Made by a program: the position numbers and the translations under genes. From Gigaspora rosea (taxonomy: Eukaryota > Glomeromycota > Glomeromycetes > Diversisporales > Gigasporaceae): a stretch of 64,000 nt of DNA. Below are positions 1-11,574 of the stretch, piece by piece. The notes under the pieces were generated by a model. It did not search any database. It worked only from the letters and a program-made list of their open reading frames with translations, and had not been told where the DNA came from. Within the stretch, counting starts at the first letter, position 1, and each line of letters begins with the position of its first letter. The stretch lies in NCBI GenBank assembly GCA_003550325.1, contig QKWP01000055.1, positions 212,060 through 276,059 on the forward strand, written 5' to 3'.

Positions 1-139
1 TTACTTAGTGCATTTTGTTAGAATTAATTAATAAATATTTGTGAATTATAAGATTTTATAAAATTTTATTAATAAAATTCTATAAAATCTTATGATTCAT
101 AAAATTTTACTAATTTATTCTAACAAATGCACTAAGTAA
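1..139. mobile_element. Palindromic miniature inverted-repeat element
   Basis: The segment starts TTACTTAGTGCATTTTGTTA and ends with its near-perfect reverse complement (TAACAAATGCACTAAGTAA), so almost the whole 139 bp folds into one hairpin. The outer TTA...TAA leaves room for a TA or TTA target duplication, as expected of a Tc1/mariner-type or Harbinger-type miniature element. There is no coding capacity. The left flank is cut by the window edge. Confidence 0.75.
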
Positions 140-169
140 ACTTGTTCAGCACCAAAAAATACATATAAA

Positions 170-335
170 TATATTTGGACTCAGACCAGTCTGCAGACTT
201 CGGACCAGACCCGGACCGGACTCATAGTTGAGTCTGAGTCTGGTCTGAAGTCTGAAATTAGTAAAATTTAGAGTCTGAGTCTGGTCTGATCCCGGACCGG
301 ACCCAGACCGGACCAGACCCGAACTGGACCTAGGA
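170..335. repeat. GGACC / GTCTGA low-complexity inverted minisatellite
   Basis: The stretch is built from short variants of CCGGACC, CAGACC and GAGTCTGGTCTGA in both orientations. It is far more GC-rich than its surroundings and could form alternative hairpins. It lies just upstream of the LINE remnant. No reading frame of interest was seen. Confidence 0.6.
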
Positions 336-362
336 GCACTAGGAAAAACCTCGCAAAGAAAT

Positions 363-1840
363 ATGGGTCTCAGTTGGGTTCAGACAAATGAAACACAAGA
401 CTGGTCAGAAGAAGAAATAGCTCTAGTGTTAGAAGGATGGCCAAGTTCTACTCTAGCAGAGCTAACAGTGATATGGGCAGCGTTGCTAGCAATACTACTA
501 GAGAAAAAGGTGGAAATATTCACTGACAGCAATACAACGATCAGAAATATTAGAAAGGGCTTACAGTACAGAGGAAAAAGCAAGGTTCTTAAAATGAAAA
601 ATGCAATGTGAGTAATAAAGATTGTAGACCTTTGCAAAACCAAGAAGTTGAGGATAGAACTGATTAAAGTTAAGAGCCATAGTAAGGATAGATGGAATGA
701 CCAAGCTGATGCCCTTGCAAAGAAAGGCGTAACAAGTAAAAAAATATTATACACAGAGGAAGTTAGCTGTAAGGAAATAGAATTCTGTTTGAGTGGGAAA
801 ACAGGTGGATTGATATACCTACACTATTGCTGTATAAACTGATAACAAATGCTAGAGTAGGAGCAGAGTGGCGAGAAACAAAGGCAATCAAGAGTCTAGA
901 ACCTGAGACAGAGACCACATCACACAACTGGGCATACTTCTGGAAGATAATGAATATGACAAAAGGGGTGCACTGTAATATAAGAAGGATAAGTGCAAGA
1001 AAAAATGCATTGATAAAGTGCATAATGGAGAAACTCCTGACATTGGAGGAACTCAACAAGAGAAGACTAGATTTTATACAATAGCGGAGTGCCAAGTATG
1101 TTAGGACAAGGTTAAGGAGACACAGTCGCACTTAGCATCATGTAAGGGGCAGATGGGCCTATGGAAAAGAATACAAAAAGTAACCATAGCAACAGCTTGG
1201 AAAGGACTAGAAGAAGAAGAGAAAGTCCGTATTCCTCCATATGTGCTATATACAACTCTATATGGGAAAACAGAAACTGAAGAGGTTGCAACAAGAGAAG
1301 CGCTTATCAAGGGCTTAATTTCAGAAAATACACATGAAAAACTGACTTAGATATTAAAAAGGAAGTCAAGACAAAAATTTGTAAGTACCATAGTAAAAAC
1401 GGCTTGGAACACTTTCTATGAACAAGTCTGGAGAATTCGATGTGGAAAAGTTAATGAGTGGGAGAAAGAAAGGAAAATAACGGAGAAGATGAAGAGAGGG
1501 CTAAAAGAAAGGAAGAAGACTCGTGCAGCAAGAAAAGTGAACCAACAGATGAAAGAAGAAAGGAAATGACATCTAGAAGAAAAGGAAGAACGTGTGAAAA
1601 AAGAAGCGAGGAAGGCATTGTTGGGGCTTGTCGTGAAAGGGAGAAGACCTTTCCACTATGGACTTTAAGTAGTTAGACAAGCAGTCTATCTCAGTTGAGA
1701 TAGTGCAGCAGGTTGCACCTAGGTACTGTCTGGGTGGCCAGGTGATGCTAAACTTAAGTATTAGATAGTCTATGTAGTTACAAATGTAATTTCAAGAATC
1801 TTAATAAAGTATTAGCGTGACTGCTTAAGGGAAAAAAAAA
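363..1840 (+). pseudogene. 3' end of a dead non-LTR (LINE) retrotransposon with RNase H domain
   Basis: The reading frame at 363-611 and its continuation after a stop (648-746) read as an RNase H domain. Its signatures are a PSSTLAEL segment followed by an IWAALLAI helix (residues 27-44), EIFTDSNTT with the catalytic-type Asp (residues 51-59), and then IKVKSHS and NDQADALAKKG, which match the end of RNase H. Downstream frames (827-1084, 1381-1670) are basic, lysine- and arginine-rich and broken by stops and frameshifts. A 3' untranslated segment ends in an A-run at about 1830-1840, which I take as the poly(A) tail. The RNase H placement suits LINE clades that carry RNase H after the reverse transcriptase. 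The reverse transcriptase itself is absent, consistent with 5' truncation on insertion. Non-functional. Confidence 0.72.
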
Positions 1841-2359
1841 ATATATAATCAATATTGTAAATTTTTTATAATTTGTAATTATGAGTATTTATACTATCTA
1901 ATTTTTACATATGCAAAATGATTAGTAAAAATATATAGAACACTTGTAATAGAATAATAATCTTATAGTAATCTTATTATAAGGAAATATAGTTACTAGT
2001 TATAATTAGTTAGTTCAAAAAATATTAAAAATTTTAGTTAAAAAGCATGCTTATAAGCCAATTACTGTTTAAAAATTTTTAAAAATATTCAAATTGATAA
2101 ATTTAGTAAAATTTAAACTAATATATATATATATATTATTAAAAATTAAATAATTAATTATTATAAAGTATTTTAGATAAAAATATTTTATAATTAAAAT
2201 TTATATGCAAAATTTAAAATTTAAAAAATATAATAATATATATAATAAAAAATGTGCTTGTTTCTGATAGTACTAAATACTTATATTATATTTAATTAAT
2301 TAAAACAAATATAATTAGAAAATTATATTTTTATACTCTATTTAATAATACATACCTAT
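1841..2359. other. AT-rich spacer, nothing recognised
   Basis: Very AT-rich sequence between the LINE tail and the next element. Only short simple runs such as (TA)n near 2123 were seen. No gene. Confidence 0.5.
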
Positions 2360-3557
2360 TAGGGTTGTGCCCAAACTCTTTTTTTTAGTTATGGCATTTC
2401 TATTTAGTTTGTATTTGGGAATTAGTATTTCTATCTAGTTTGGGTTCATAACCAAAACCCAAATATGTATCCTATTTTGGTATATAGTATCAAACTTAAA
2501 AACTACTAGAAAATGAAAAGAACTTCATATTAAAAAGCTTACAAACTATTAATGCATGCAAAAGAATTTGTCTCTTTTTTAGAAATAGATAAATAACATA
2601 TAAGTTAATTTTTATTATTAATAAACCCAAGCTCTAATCGATCAACAAATTTTATATAAATAGATTGCTAACAAAGCAATTTTTTGTTCTTTATTACTGG
2701 TACATTTTAAAAAGTAATTAAAATAAATCTATCTTATTTTAAGTTACCACAACCTTTATTAAAAATGCCACATAGCTCACATAACCCTTAGCCCATATAA
2801 TTATTATTAATAAAACAATTACACATATATATTATTGATTACTACTTAACTCAAAGTTACATTTATTACTCTCGTAATATAACTTTATAAACATAAAATA
2901 TATAGCAAACATTAGTATAAGCCTATTATTATTATAATATTTAGCATATTAAATAGTGCACTCAAAGTTCCAAGTTTAAAGCTTATATATAATGTTTAAA
3001 TCTTCTTTTTAATAATTATTCTTGGCATTTAAAACTTATATACAATTAATATAACTAGTATTAGCAGTATATAGTAAAAATATTCGCACCTAAATAAGTT
3101 CTTGAAGAGGTAGATTATTTTGGATTAATTCTAACAATGAATATTTATGTTTGTTTAGAGCTAGAATTTGCTTTCATAGTGATTTTTTTGTTGATAAAAT
3201 GTTATGTTCTCAAAAAGTACTTTATAAGTATATAAATAAATTACCTGGTCATCCTATAAGCTAAATATAGTATATCAGTAAGTCTTGTATACAATATTTA
3301 CCTGATACTTATTTATCGGTTTGATGTCAAAATTTTGCAATCTTATTGGCTAAAGTGCCGAACTTTAAATGGCCTCTTTGTTTGAAATGAGTCCCAAACC
3401 CAAGTTTATATATAAAAAATTTGGGATTTCTAGTTGTAATATAATTTATATGCCAAAATATTTGACATTATGGCAAACTAGAAGCATTTTGCAAAATTTA
3501 TAAATTTTATTTGGGATTCTACCAAATCCAAACTAGTAAGTTTGGGCCACAACCCTA
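2360..3557. mobile_element. Non-autonomous hAT-like element, about 1.2 kb
   Basis: The left end TAGGGTTGTGCCCAAACT is matched inverted at the right end (AGTTTGGGCCACAACCCTA). The flanks are atacctat and atacccat, an 8-bp target duplication with one mismatch. An 8-bp duplication and ends of the AGGGTTG type are characteristic of hAT elements. No transposase frame is present inside, so it would depend on a transposase supplied elsewhere. Confidence 0.75.
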
Positions 3558-3599
3558 ATACCCATGTAGATTATTAATTTTTATAATTTTTTATACAAT

Positions 3600-4130
3600 T
3601 TAATTGAAGAAATTTTGGCACTTATTTGACCAAATTTGATTAATTTTCATATTTAAGGTAGTAGAATTCAAAGAAAAAAATTAATAAATTCGGTCAGGTT
3701 AGTATTGGCAAAATAATAAATATGCCTTTTTTATGACAAATAAATAATATAAATATTATAAAAAATATAATAAATTTATATCAAAAATAGTTTTTTATAT
3801 TATAACAAAAATGATATATTTTTGTAATATTCAATTCAATAATTTTGTTAAATTGCTAACTATAGATCAGGTGTGTGCCAAGATATATTCAATCAAAGTT
3901 TTTGTATAATTTTAAACATCTATTAAATATAAACTGTAGCAAAAATGGTTTTCAAACTTTGTCAAAGATATCTTGGTATATATCTGATCTAATTTGATTA
4001 ATTTTTTTTTTAATTTAATCATAAAATGCTATAGAATTCAAAAAAAAAAAAGTTGGCCAAACTTGGTTAAATAAGTGCCAAGATATATTTAATCAAAGTT
4101 TTGTAAAAATTCTAAATATCTATTAAATAT
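3600..4130. repeat. Dispersed copies of the CAAGATATCTTTATT repeat
   Basis: Several degenerate units carry variants of GCCAAGATATATT..AATCAAAGTTTT and TCTATTAAATAT. They are the same family as the tandem array near 19.4-20.5 kb, here in two or three dispersed copies and partly in inverted orientation. Confidence 0.55.
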
Positions 4131-4136
4131 AAGGAG

Positions 4137-5260
4137 CAGGGTTGGCATTGGACAATATCCAAATAAATTTAATTTGACATTTGGACATTTGGACATAGTC
4201 CAAATATCCAAATAATTTTTTGGACCTAGGCATTGGCAATATCCAAATAAATTGTAAAATTATTGAACATATGTCCAAATTGTCAATTGTACATATGTCC
4301 AATTGTCCAATAATTTTATTGGACAATTTCAATAATATGACGACAAAAGCTGAAAATAGGTTACTCCTTTTTTTTGGTCAAAAAACTCAAAAATGTCTTT
4401 GATCTAAAAATAAGCTACCTCACGATTGACAATAGTTGCACATAGTAAAGTTCAAACTTTACTATACAAATTGATTAAAGTCGCTTAAGTAAACTTCTTC
4501 AGGTGATCAAAATACACTTATTCTAAAATTTTTATTAGTATTGGAGAACTTTTTATTATTTGACTTTTGATTTTTATATTCTACAAAAAAATTAATTTTT
4601 TTAAAAAAATATATTCGATGAACATAAAAATCAAAAGTTAAATAATGAAAAGTTCTCTAATTTTAGTAAAATTTTAGGGTGTGTTTTGATCTTCTAAATA
4701 AGTTTACCTAAGCGACTTTAATCGATTCACATAGTAAAATTTAGCCTTTACTATATAGCAACTATCTGCAATTAACCAAAAATCGATTATATCTGAAATA
4801 AGCTACCACATTTTTTTATAATATACCTTTATTTTAAAGTTAAAAATAAAATCAACTAATGTTATTATTTTTTTGAAATACAATTATTTTACAGTTTCTA
4901 AAACTCTGTTTGACTATGAGCCAATATCAAATATATATATTGTAAGAAAAATGAAATATAAGTTGATTTAGTAGCATGAATATATATACTATATATATGT
5001 ACATATGCATATTTTATAATAATAATAATTATTATTATTATCAGTATATTTTTTTAAATATACTGTAAATTAAAGATATTTTGTATTAGTAAATATTGGC
5101 CAGAATTAAGTTTAATTTAGGTCAAGAAAACTAATTTTTTTTAATGTCCAATAAAAAAAGTTACTATATTCAATCAAAATTATTTGGACAATTGGACATT
5201 GTCCAAATGTCCAAATATCCAAATTGTCCAAATGTCCAATATTATAATATGCCATCCCTG
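4137..5260. mobile_element. Non-autonomous hAT-like element with TTGGACA-rich arms
   Basis: The left end CAGGGTTGGCATTGGACA pairs with the right end, where ATGCCATCCCTG is preceded by repeated TGTCCAAAT. Both arms are subterminal arrays of ATTGGACAT / ATGTCCAAAT, the kind of repeated motif that hAT transposases bind. The flanks (taaggag and taagggg) resemble an imperfect duplication. No coding region inside. The same arm motif occurs at 16391-16626 and 17686-18759, so this is one family of different lengths. Confidence 0.65.
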
Positions 5261-5289
5261 TAAGGGGGCATCCATAAATAATATTATAT

Positions 5290-5855
5290 ACCTAATGATG
5301 TGCAAATGCAGGTTTTTTGTCTTTGTATTGCATAATGTGACATTATGCAGCATGATGCATTATGCAATCCTGCATCTTTATATAATATAATTACTTTATT
5401 GGTTTTTTATTAAAAATAACACTAATGCATATAATAGTAGTATATAACTAATAAGCTCACTTTCAAATTGCTAAAATCAGCAAGAACAAGTTATTAGAAA
5501 GTTCAAAAGTGGTTAAGTTAGGTTGTATTACTAATACAGTAACTTACTATATGATTAAATTAGACTAGCTATTAAATCTTAAATAGCAAAATCAGAAGAC
5601 TACAATATATAGTAGAAGTTTGGTCAAGAAATTTGTTTGCTAAAAATAATTGTGGAAAAATTTAAAAGGAATATGTATATTTTATAAGTTCTAATTTAAA
5701 AAAAATATAGTTAGAATAAAAGCAATTACATAATTTTAATTGAATCAAAATTATATAATAATCTCTATGTGCATTTTTAAATTTTACAAGTCTTGCATTA
5801 CATTATACAGCATTATGCATTGCATAATGCAGCATACATAATGCGTAAGGCACAT
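5290..5855. mobile_element. Nested element with GCATTATGC arms
   Basis: Both arms consist of repeated GCATTATGC / GCATAATGC motifs in inverted arrangement (about 5325-5375 and 5790-5845). The outer motif GATGTGC is followed by a diverged 10-bp inverted match. The element sits inside the one at 5264-6362, so it is presumably a younger insertion. Ends are approximate. Confidence 0.5.
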
Positions 5856-5969
5856 CTCTATATATACCCCATATAGTAGCACTTAACCCCCTCAACTATA
5901 TAAAAAAATTTTTCAAAATCCGTATATTTATATAAAATTTTACAAAAACTTGAATATCTTGTGACACAG

Positions 5970-6235
5970 TAATCTGATTTAGATAATTTAGGTACCATTC
6001 AATTCATCTTAGTAAGACAAATCTAATGAATCCAAAATCATCTCATTTGGATTACTGATCAAAAGATATTTACAAAAATCTATTGGTTATATAGTAATTT
6101 TATAAGAAAAGATATAACCAATAGTATTTGGCCAATAATTTTTGATCCAATGATCAAATAAAATGAAATTGGTATCATTCAACTCCTATCACTAAGACGA
6201 ATCGAATGCCACCAAAATTATTAAATTTAGACAAC
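5970..6235. repeat. CTAAGACGAATC hairpin repeat
   Basis: Two blocks contain CCATTCAATTCATCTTAGTAAGAC and CATTCAACTCCTATCACTAAGACG (each quoted over a short core only) with locally inverted flanks. The same motif forms a clean hairpin at 34278-34396, so this is one dispersed family in a decayed state. Confidence 0.45.
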
Positions 6236-6362
6236 TGGAACAGTTTTTAAACAATTTTTTTTAAAAAAATTATGTTATATTTTTTTGATTCCCCCTATTT
6301 ATCAAGAAAAATGTTATCTTTTTCTGACTCCCTCTTGTATAATGTTATTTATAGATGCCCTC

Positions 6363-7882
6363 TAAACTATAGCAAAATTGTTTTTAAACTTTGATTAAAA
6401 ATATCTTGCAAATACCTAGTCAAATTCAAAAGATATTTTTTTATTTTAATTGTAAAAAGCTATAAAATTCAAAAAAAGAAATTAATTAAATTTGGTCAAG
6501 TGTTCCAAGATATTCTTGATTAAAGATTTTATAAAATTCTGAACATTAATCAAATATAGTTCAGTTAAAAATATAGATACACTAAAGCTAAAAGTTATTC
6601 TATCTATATATAAAATTTAACTATTTATTTATAATTTTTTTATATCAAATAAAAGAAAAACTAAGCTACATTTTGATATAATTATTATTATTATATAGTA
6701 AGTTTATTTTATTATAAATTTTTTAAAAAATCTTCTTTTTTAAAAAAAATAATAAATTTGTTTTTTTAAAAAAATTATTTTTGCTACCAATATGCAACTT
6801 TATAAGCTTGTACAATGCAATTGCATTGCTATATATAGGTTAAATATACAGTTAATATTTTAACTTAATTGAATAAGTAGTTGTTAAAGTATAAATTAAA
6901 GCCTAATTTATTATAATAAAATTATATATATTACTATATATAGTAATTTGAAAAATACTATTTGTTATACCAATAACATATTTATTTGTCACAGACAATA
7001 AAGCTATATTAATATTAAAGTAAAGTTAAGTTAGAGTTAGGATCAAAATTATTACAGAATTGTGAGAGGATAATTTTTGTTAGAAGTGCAATAGATATTA
7101 TTTTAGTAAAATTTTGAGTTATAAATAAAGCTATAACAAATATACAAGTTATAGAATGTAACAAATAGAGTAATTTTATGTATAGTAATTATTATTAAAT
7201 ATTTAAAATTTTATATTTTAACAACTACTAATTTAATTAAGCTAAAATTTTAACTATATATTTAGCATATATATATCAATACACTTGTATAATATAACTT
7301 ACAAAGTTGTAAATTAGTAACAAAATATAATTATTTTTAATAGGAATTTTTTTGCTTTTTTTTAAAAAAAAATTAAAATTTAAAAACATTATTATACAAC
7401 AAATGTATATAAAAAAATAATAAATTTTATTAAATGTTAGCTTAGAACTTGTTTTATTTAGTGCAAAAAAATTATAAATAAATAATTAAAAATTAAAGTT
7501 TATAGATAAATTAATTTTTTTAATTTTATATATTTTTATTTTTGAGGTAATATATATGTACCTGAAGGTACATATACCCACATGATGTGACCTATAGATC
7601 ACTACCAAAATTTAAGATCAGGGGTAATATTACATAATCAAAAAACTTTAATACAAATGTTCGTTTTGACAAAAATCACTTATTTTGCAAGAAATTGCAT
7701 ACTAAACCACCTTTTGCATATTAATAAAAAGATTTTCTTGAGTAATTTTACTATATAATAGCCTAAACCCAAACTCTAACATAATTCTCACCCTAATCCT
7801 AACCTAACATAAACAATATCAGCATTACTATTTTTGTATATAATACCATATAATCTAAAATGGGTACAAAAAATTTAATATA
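6363..7882. other. AT-rich noncoding stretch with repeat fragments
   Basis: Fragments of the CAAGATATC family occur at about 6370-6560. A small palindrome around TACCTGAAGGTA lies near 7560-7595. At 7722-7815 there is a copy of the shared module TTGAGTAATTTTACTATA followed by CTAACATAA...CCCTAATCCTAACC. No coding region was recognised. Confidence 0.5.
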
Positions 7883-8550
7883 CCCTATCCCTTACTTTGT
7901 AGAAGTTCGCAGGCAAATTTGCCTGTATAATTACTATAAATATACCTCTGATCTAGTTTTTTAATCATTTAAGATATTTAAATAAAATTTGGTATTATAA
8001 TATTTAAGAACAAGGATTATATTTTTGAATTATTTAAACTTATATTATAAGACAAAAAGTTTATGTTGTTTATAAGCTGAAAATATTAAATTTTAAAGAA
8101 ATTTTTTAACCAAAAAAATATTTTACAATATCTTGGTGAATTCTTTAAATATTGGGTTTAAAAATATAGTTTTTTATACAACTTTGTAGTTTATATAAAG
8201 GATAACAACTTTCATTATTTGACTTTAAATGATTTACTTGTAAAAATTAGAACTTGTATTAGAAGTGAAAATTTTTTTTATAGACGTAAACATATAAAAT
8301 TTGAAAAAACAAAAAAAAATTCTATATTAAAAGTTCCAAAACAAAAACTTTAAACTTTTATTACACCAAAGTTTTTTAATAATTTTAAAAAAATTTTATA
8401 ATAAAGTTGATAAAAAGAACTAATATTATATTTTTTACTTAGAAAGTATATAGCTAAAATTAATATTTAAGGTTTTATTTAAAAAATTTAAAATTTTAAA
8501 ATTTTCGCAGGCAAATATGCCTGCATAACAAATTAAGGAATAGGTATATT
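7883..8550. mobile_element. Element with GCAGGCAAATTTGCCTG ends
   Basis: A near-palindrome GCAGGCAAATTTGCCTG lies close to each end (7909-7926 and 8507-8524). It is flanked externally by an inverted pair, ACCCTATCCCTTACTTTG and the complement of AATTAAGGAATAGGTATA. A third copy of the core is at 9313-9331. No coding region. The family was not recognised. Confidence 0.5.
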
Positions 8551-8723
8551 TATATTAATTCTTTATTTTTACATTTTATTAAATTCACGTAAATTTGGAT
8601 TAAAATTAATTTTTAATGAATCGGATTTTAATAATAAATAATAAAATTTTTGCAAAAATAAAATTTTTTATATTTAAATATTTTCTAAAATATAAATAAT
8701 AAATGAAGTTATTTAAATATTTA

Positions 8724-9223
8724 GGCAAAGCAAAGTAAATTTTCTGGTTTACATATCATAAATAATTTTAAATGACCCGCCAACCCGGATTTTATTTTTT
8801 TATAATGAAAAAATTTTTTATTTTTATTTTAAAAAATTTTTATTAAAAAAAAAATTTAATAAAAGATTTATTTAATAATGTATACTTAATAATGTATATT
8901 TAATATTTAAAGATATAAATACTTAAGAAAAATATTTAAGAAGAATAATTGTGCAACACATACATCAATACGATAATATTTTGCAAGATCAACAATGCAT
9001 CCTTTTTTTTTTAAAAAAAAATCATATCTTTTTTTAATAATAAAAAAGGCGTTAGATCACAAACATGTGTATAGAATTTTATTGAACTAATTAAATGATG
9101 TGCATTTATTTAAATCTGTATATACTATATTTTGATTGTTATTAAATAAAAATTTTAAATTTTAAATTAGCAAAAATTGACCCGGCCGGGATATGAAAAC
9201 CAGAAAATTTACTTTGCTTGGCC
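8724..9223. mobile_element. 500-bp TIR element flanked by TTA
   Basis: The left end GGCAAAGCAAAGTAAATTTT is mirrored by AAAATTTACTTTGCTTGGCC at the right end, with about 35 bp of inverted repeat in all. TTA stands directly outside both ends. The 3-bp TTA duplication and GGC-type end fit a Harbinger-like miniature element. The subterminal CCCGGCCGGG motif recurs in the 3' flank of both NAMPT-family copies. Confidence 0.65.
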
Positions 9224-9822
9224 TTATATTAAATTTTAGAAAAATTTTTATTATAAATAGATTGGTGTATCTATATTTTTGCACAAACCATATTAATTTC
9301 TTTAAATTGTTTTGCAGACAAATTTGCCTGCAACTTTTTTATAAATTTAAATTTTTTTAATAAAATCTTAAATATTGATTTTAGCTATATATTTTCTAAG
9401 TAAAATATTTAATTTGTTAAGAAAATTTTTTTAAATATATTAAAAAACATTAATGTAATAAAAGCTTAAAGAAACTTTTACTATAAAATTTTTTTTTAAA
9501 ATTTTCTAAATTCTTTATGTTCCCATCTATAAAAAAATATTTACTTCTAAGGGGACTTCCACTTATTATGTAAATATATCCCCCTCGAACCCAGGTAATT
9601 GGAACGTATGCCTCCTCAAACCCAGGTATTCAGAAAGTATTCAGAACCTCCTAACTAGAGATACAAAAACATGCAATGTAATTCTGGCCAGCATTAAGAA
9701 ATTAAGTAATAATTTGGCCAAACATGCATGTATGCATGCAAAAAATGCATGTACATGTGCATGCTAAAATGAAAATTTTGAATTTGCCCATCTCTACTCC
9801 TAACCCTAAACCTTTGGTTAAC
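9224..9822. other. Noncoding stretch with simple repeats
   Basis: It holds one GCAGACAAATTTGCCTGC palindrome (9313-9331), a CCTC(G/A)AACCCAGGTA pair near 9582-9630, and an ATGCATGTATGCATG simple palindromic run near 9720-9760. No gene was seen. Confidence 0.45.
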
Positions 9823-9938
9823 GGTTATGTTCCCCTTAAAATTGTGATATTATAACGACCTCATGTTGCAACTGTTAAATGGTTATGTTTCCCTTAAAAT
9901 TGGGATGTCATAACGGCCCCATGTAGCATAATAACTAA
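9823..9938. repeat. 58-bp tandem duplication
   Basis: Two units begin with GGTTATGTTCCCCTTAAAAT and GGTTATGTTTCCCTTAAAAT, 58 bp apart, and both continue with a diverged TAACGRCCYCATGT segment. A short (TACG)n microsatellite follows at about 9971-9988. Confidence 0.65.
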
Positions 9939-10680
9939 CGGTCAATGGAGTTAACGGTTAACGGTTATTGTTACGTACGTACGTACGTAGGTAATAACGT
10001 ATAAATTTTTTAATGTAATATAATGCATTCGATTATATACATGCTATGATATGCGATACGTAGCTCGAATTACTACGTATGATTAGTTTTTACAACTTAT
10101 TTATAAACACTGACTTTAGTGCTTTCTAACCCCGTAAAATAACAAATTTCGAATCGTTTCACACTAGTGCGTACTGTAGAAATGTTTCCTATTTATCAAA
10201 ATTTCCAGCTTTTCCACAATCACATATATAGTAGCGACGAGATCTGTATATTCAGCCAAATCATTTGCATGAACCTAATTTTTACATTTTTACTACAGCA
10301 TGAATGCAATTCATTTTATTTTAACGGATTGTTAACGAAGTGGAATTAGCATTAATAAAATGCTATTTAAGTAATCGAAGTAGGATAATTTACAGCTAAA
10401 ATTCTGTTTTTTTTATTGTAAAGTTTTATTACTGTAGGAAGTTTCGTTCCTGGTATTTTTTATTAGATTTATATAAGCATTGTGTATATCATTAAAAATA
10501 GTTAGCATATTTTATTAAAATCAATCAATGGATATTCAAAATAAATAAACTGAGGTTCAGAATTAATTTATTTTTTGCAATAACTAGCAAAAATAAAGCT
10601 ATCAAAATATATATACGATTTTCTTTTTGAAATCAAAAATTACTAATCGGCCACTGGGCCCATGTTGTTCCAATCGCTCT

Positions 10681-11020
10681 TTATAAGAAATGTTGCGAAG
10701 AAAGATTTGATCTTATCATAATAGGTCTTGGCGGTGGTATTAAAACATCATTTTCATCCTTTTCTGGAGCAAGTTCAATGCCATTTACATAATTTTCATC
10801 TTGGAAGAGGAATAATCTTGACAACCTCTCCTCTTTGACAAAGTCGTCTTTGTTAAACTTGGCATTTAACGATTTAAAATCAAAATTTGATTGAATTCTA
10901 TTACAATCATAACTTTGGTTATAGTTTCTTCTATTACCACGAACTCTACGATTTTGTTTTATAAGATGACCGCCCTTCCAGGAAATCAGTTATTGCATGG
11001 ACTGGACGATGTTTGCTCAT
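10681..11020 (-). pseudogene. FDF-box protein fragment (LSM14/Scd6-like), frame broken
   Basis: Read on the minus strand, an open frame from 10989 to the TAA at 10681-10683 (102 codons) contains a basic RRVRGNRRNY stretch followed by SNFDFKSLNAKFNKDDF. This matches the FDF box of the LSM14/Scd6/RAP55 family (family pattern FDFE..NAxFNKEE), including the preceding Arg/Gly-rich segment. These proteins are P-body translational repressors. A possible start, ATG at 11018-11020, opens a different frame (MSKHRPVHAITDFLEGRSS) that stops after 24 codons, so joining the two needs a frameshift or an unseen intron. The N-terminal Lsm domain and the C-terminal FFD and TFG boxes are absent; the tail is acidic and then proline-containing (VLIPPPRPI). 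Most likely a truncated, decayed paralog, but a short lineage-specific gene is possible. Confidence 0.55.
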
Positions 11021-11559
11021 AGCTATATTTTAGCATAAAAACATTGAAAATCGTTAGAATTTCATATTATATGAAACTTATAAAAAAAGAAAAACTAATT
11101 TAAAGGAACAACCTTGCTTAAGAGTTCTATGGTCGAGTCACGTAAAATTGACACTGTAAAGTACACCCACGTAACGTATATCAGCTCTTGATATGAGATT
11201 AATCTTGTACCCAACGTATTTAAAATTGTTCATCTAACGAAAACGTTAAATGAAAGTAGACTATTTTGTCGACTGAACTTTAGATCAGAGCTAGAAAAGT
11301 ACAAATTTACCTAATATTATCCGCAAATGACAACACCATTACACAATATTCGTTAGTAATTTCTAATTTTACACGTGGTCTGCAAAACTTCCAACTTATT
11401 GTATACCACTGCTAACTGTATCCCCTAAAATAATACCCCCATGATTAAAACCCGGGTATTATTCACCATCATCACCTTAAATAAGACCCAAAATGATTTA
11501 CTATTTTTAAGATGATATATCTATAGTTGCCGTTCAAACTGTTTGGGCTGGTCCAAACC
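11021..11559. other. Unique-looking noncoding sequence
   Basis: Moderate GC, little repetition. It lies upstream of the FDF-box fragment on the minus strand and could hold its promoter. No gene was recognised. Confidence 0.4.
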
Positions 11560-11574
11560 ATGTGCTGATTCAGC

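Larger units (their letters stand above)
5264..6362. mobile_element. Harbinger-like non-autonomous element with TAA target duplication
   Basis: The left end GGGGGCATCCATAAATAA is matched inverted by TTATTTATAGATGCCCTC at the right end. Both ends are flanked by TAA. A 3-bp TWA duplication with ends beginning GGG fits the PIF/Harbinger superfamily. There is no transposase. The middle holds a second hairpin element and degenerate copies of the CTAAGACGAATC and CAAGATATC repeats. Confidence 0.62.

Noticed and set aside
380..1310. Minus-strand ORFs opposite the LINE remnant
   Set aside because: They are Leu/Ser/Phe-rich shadows of the plus-strand RNase H and basic frames.
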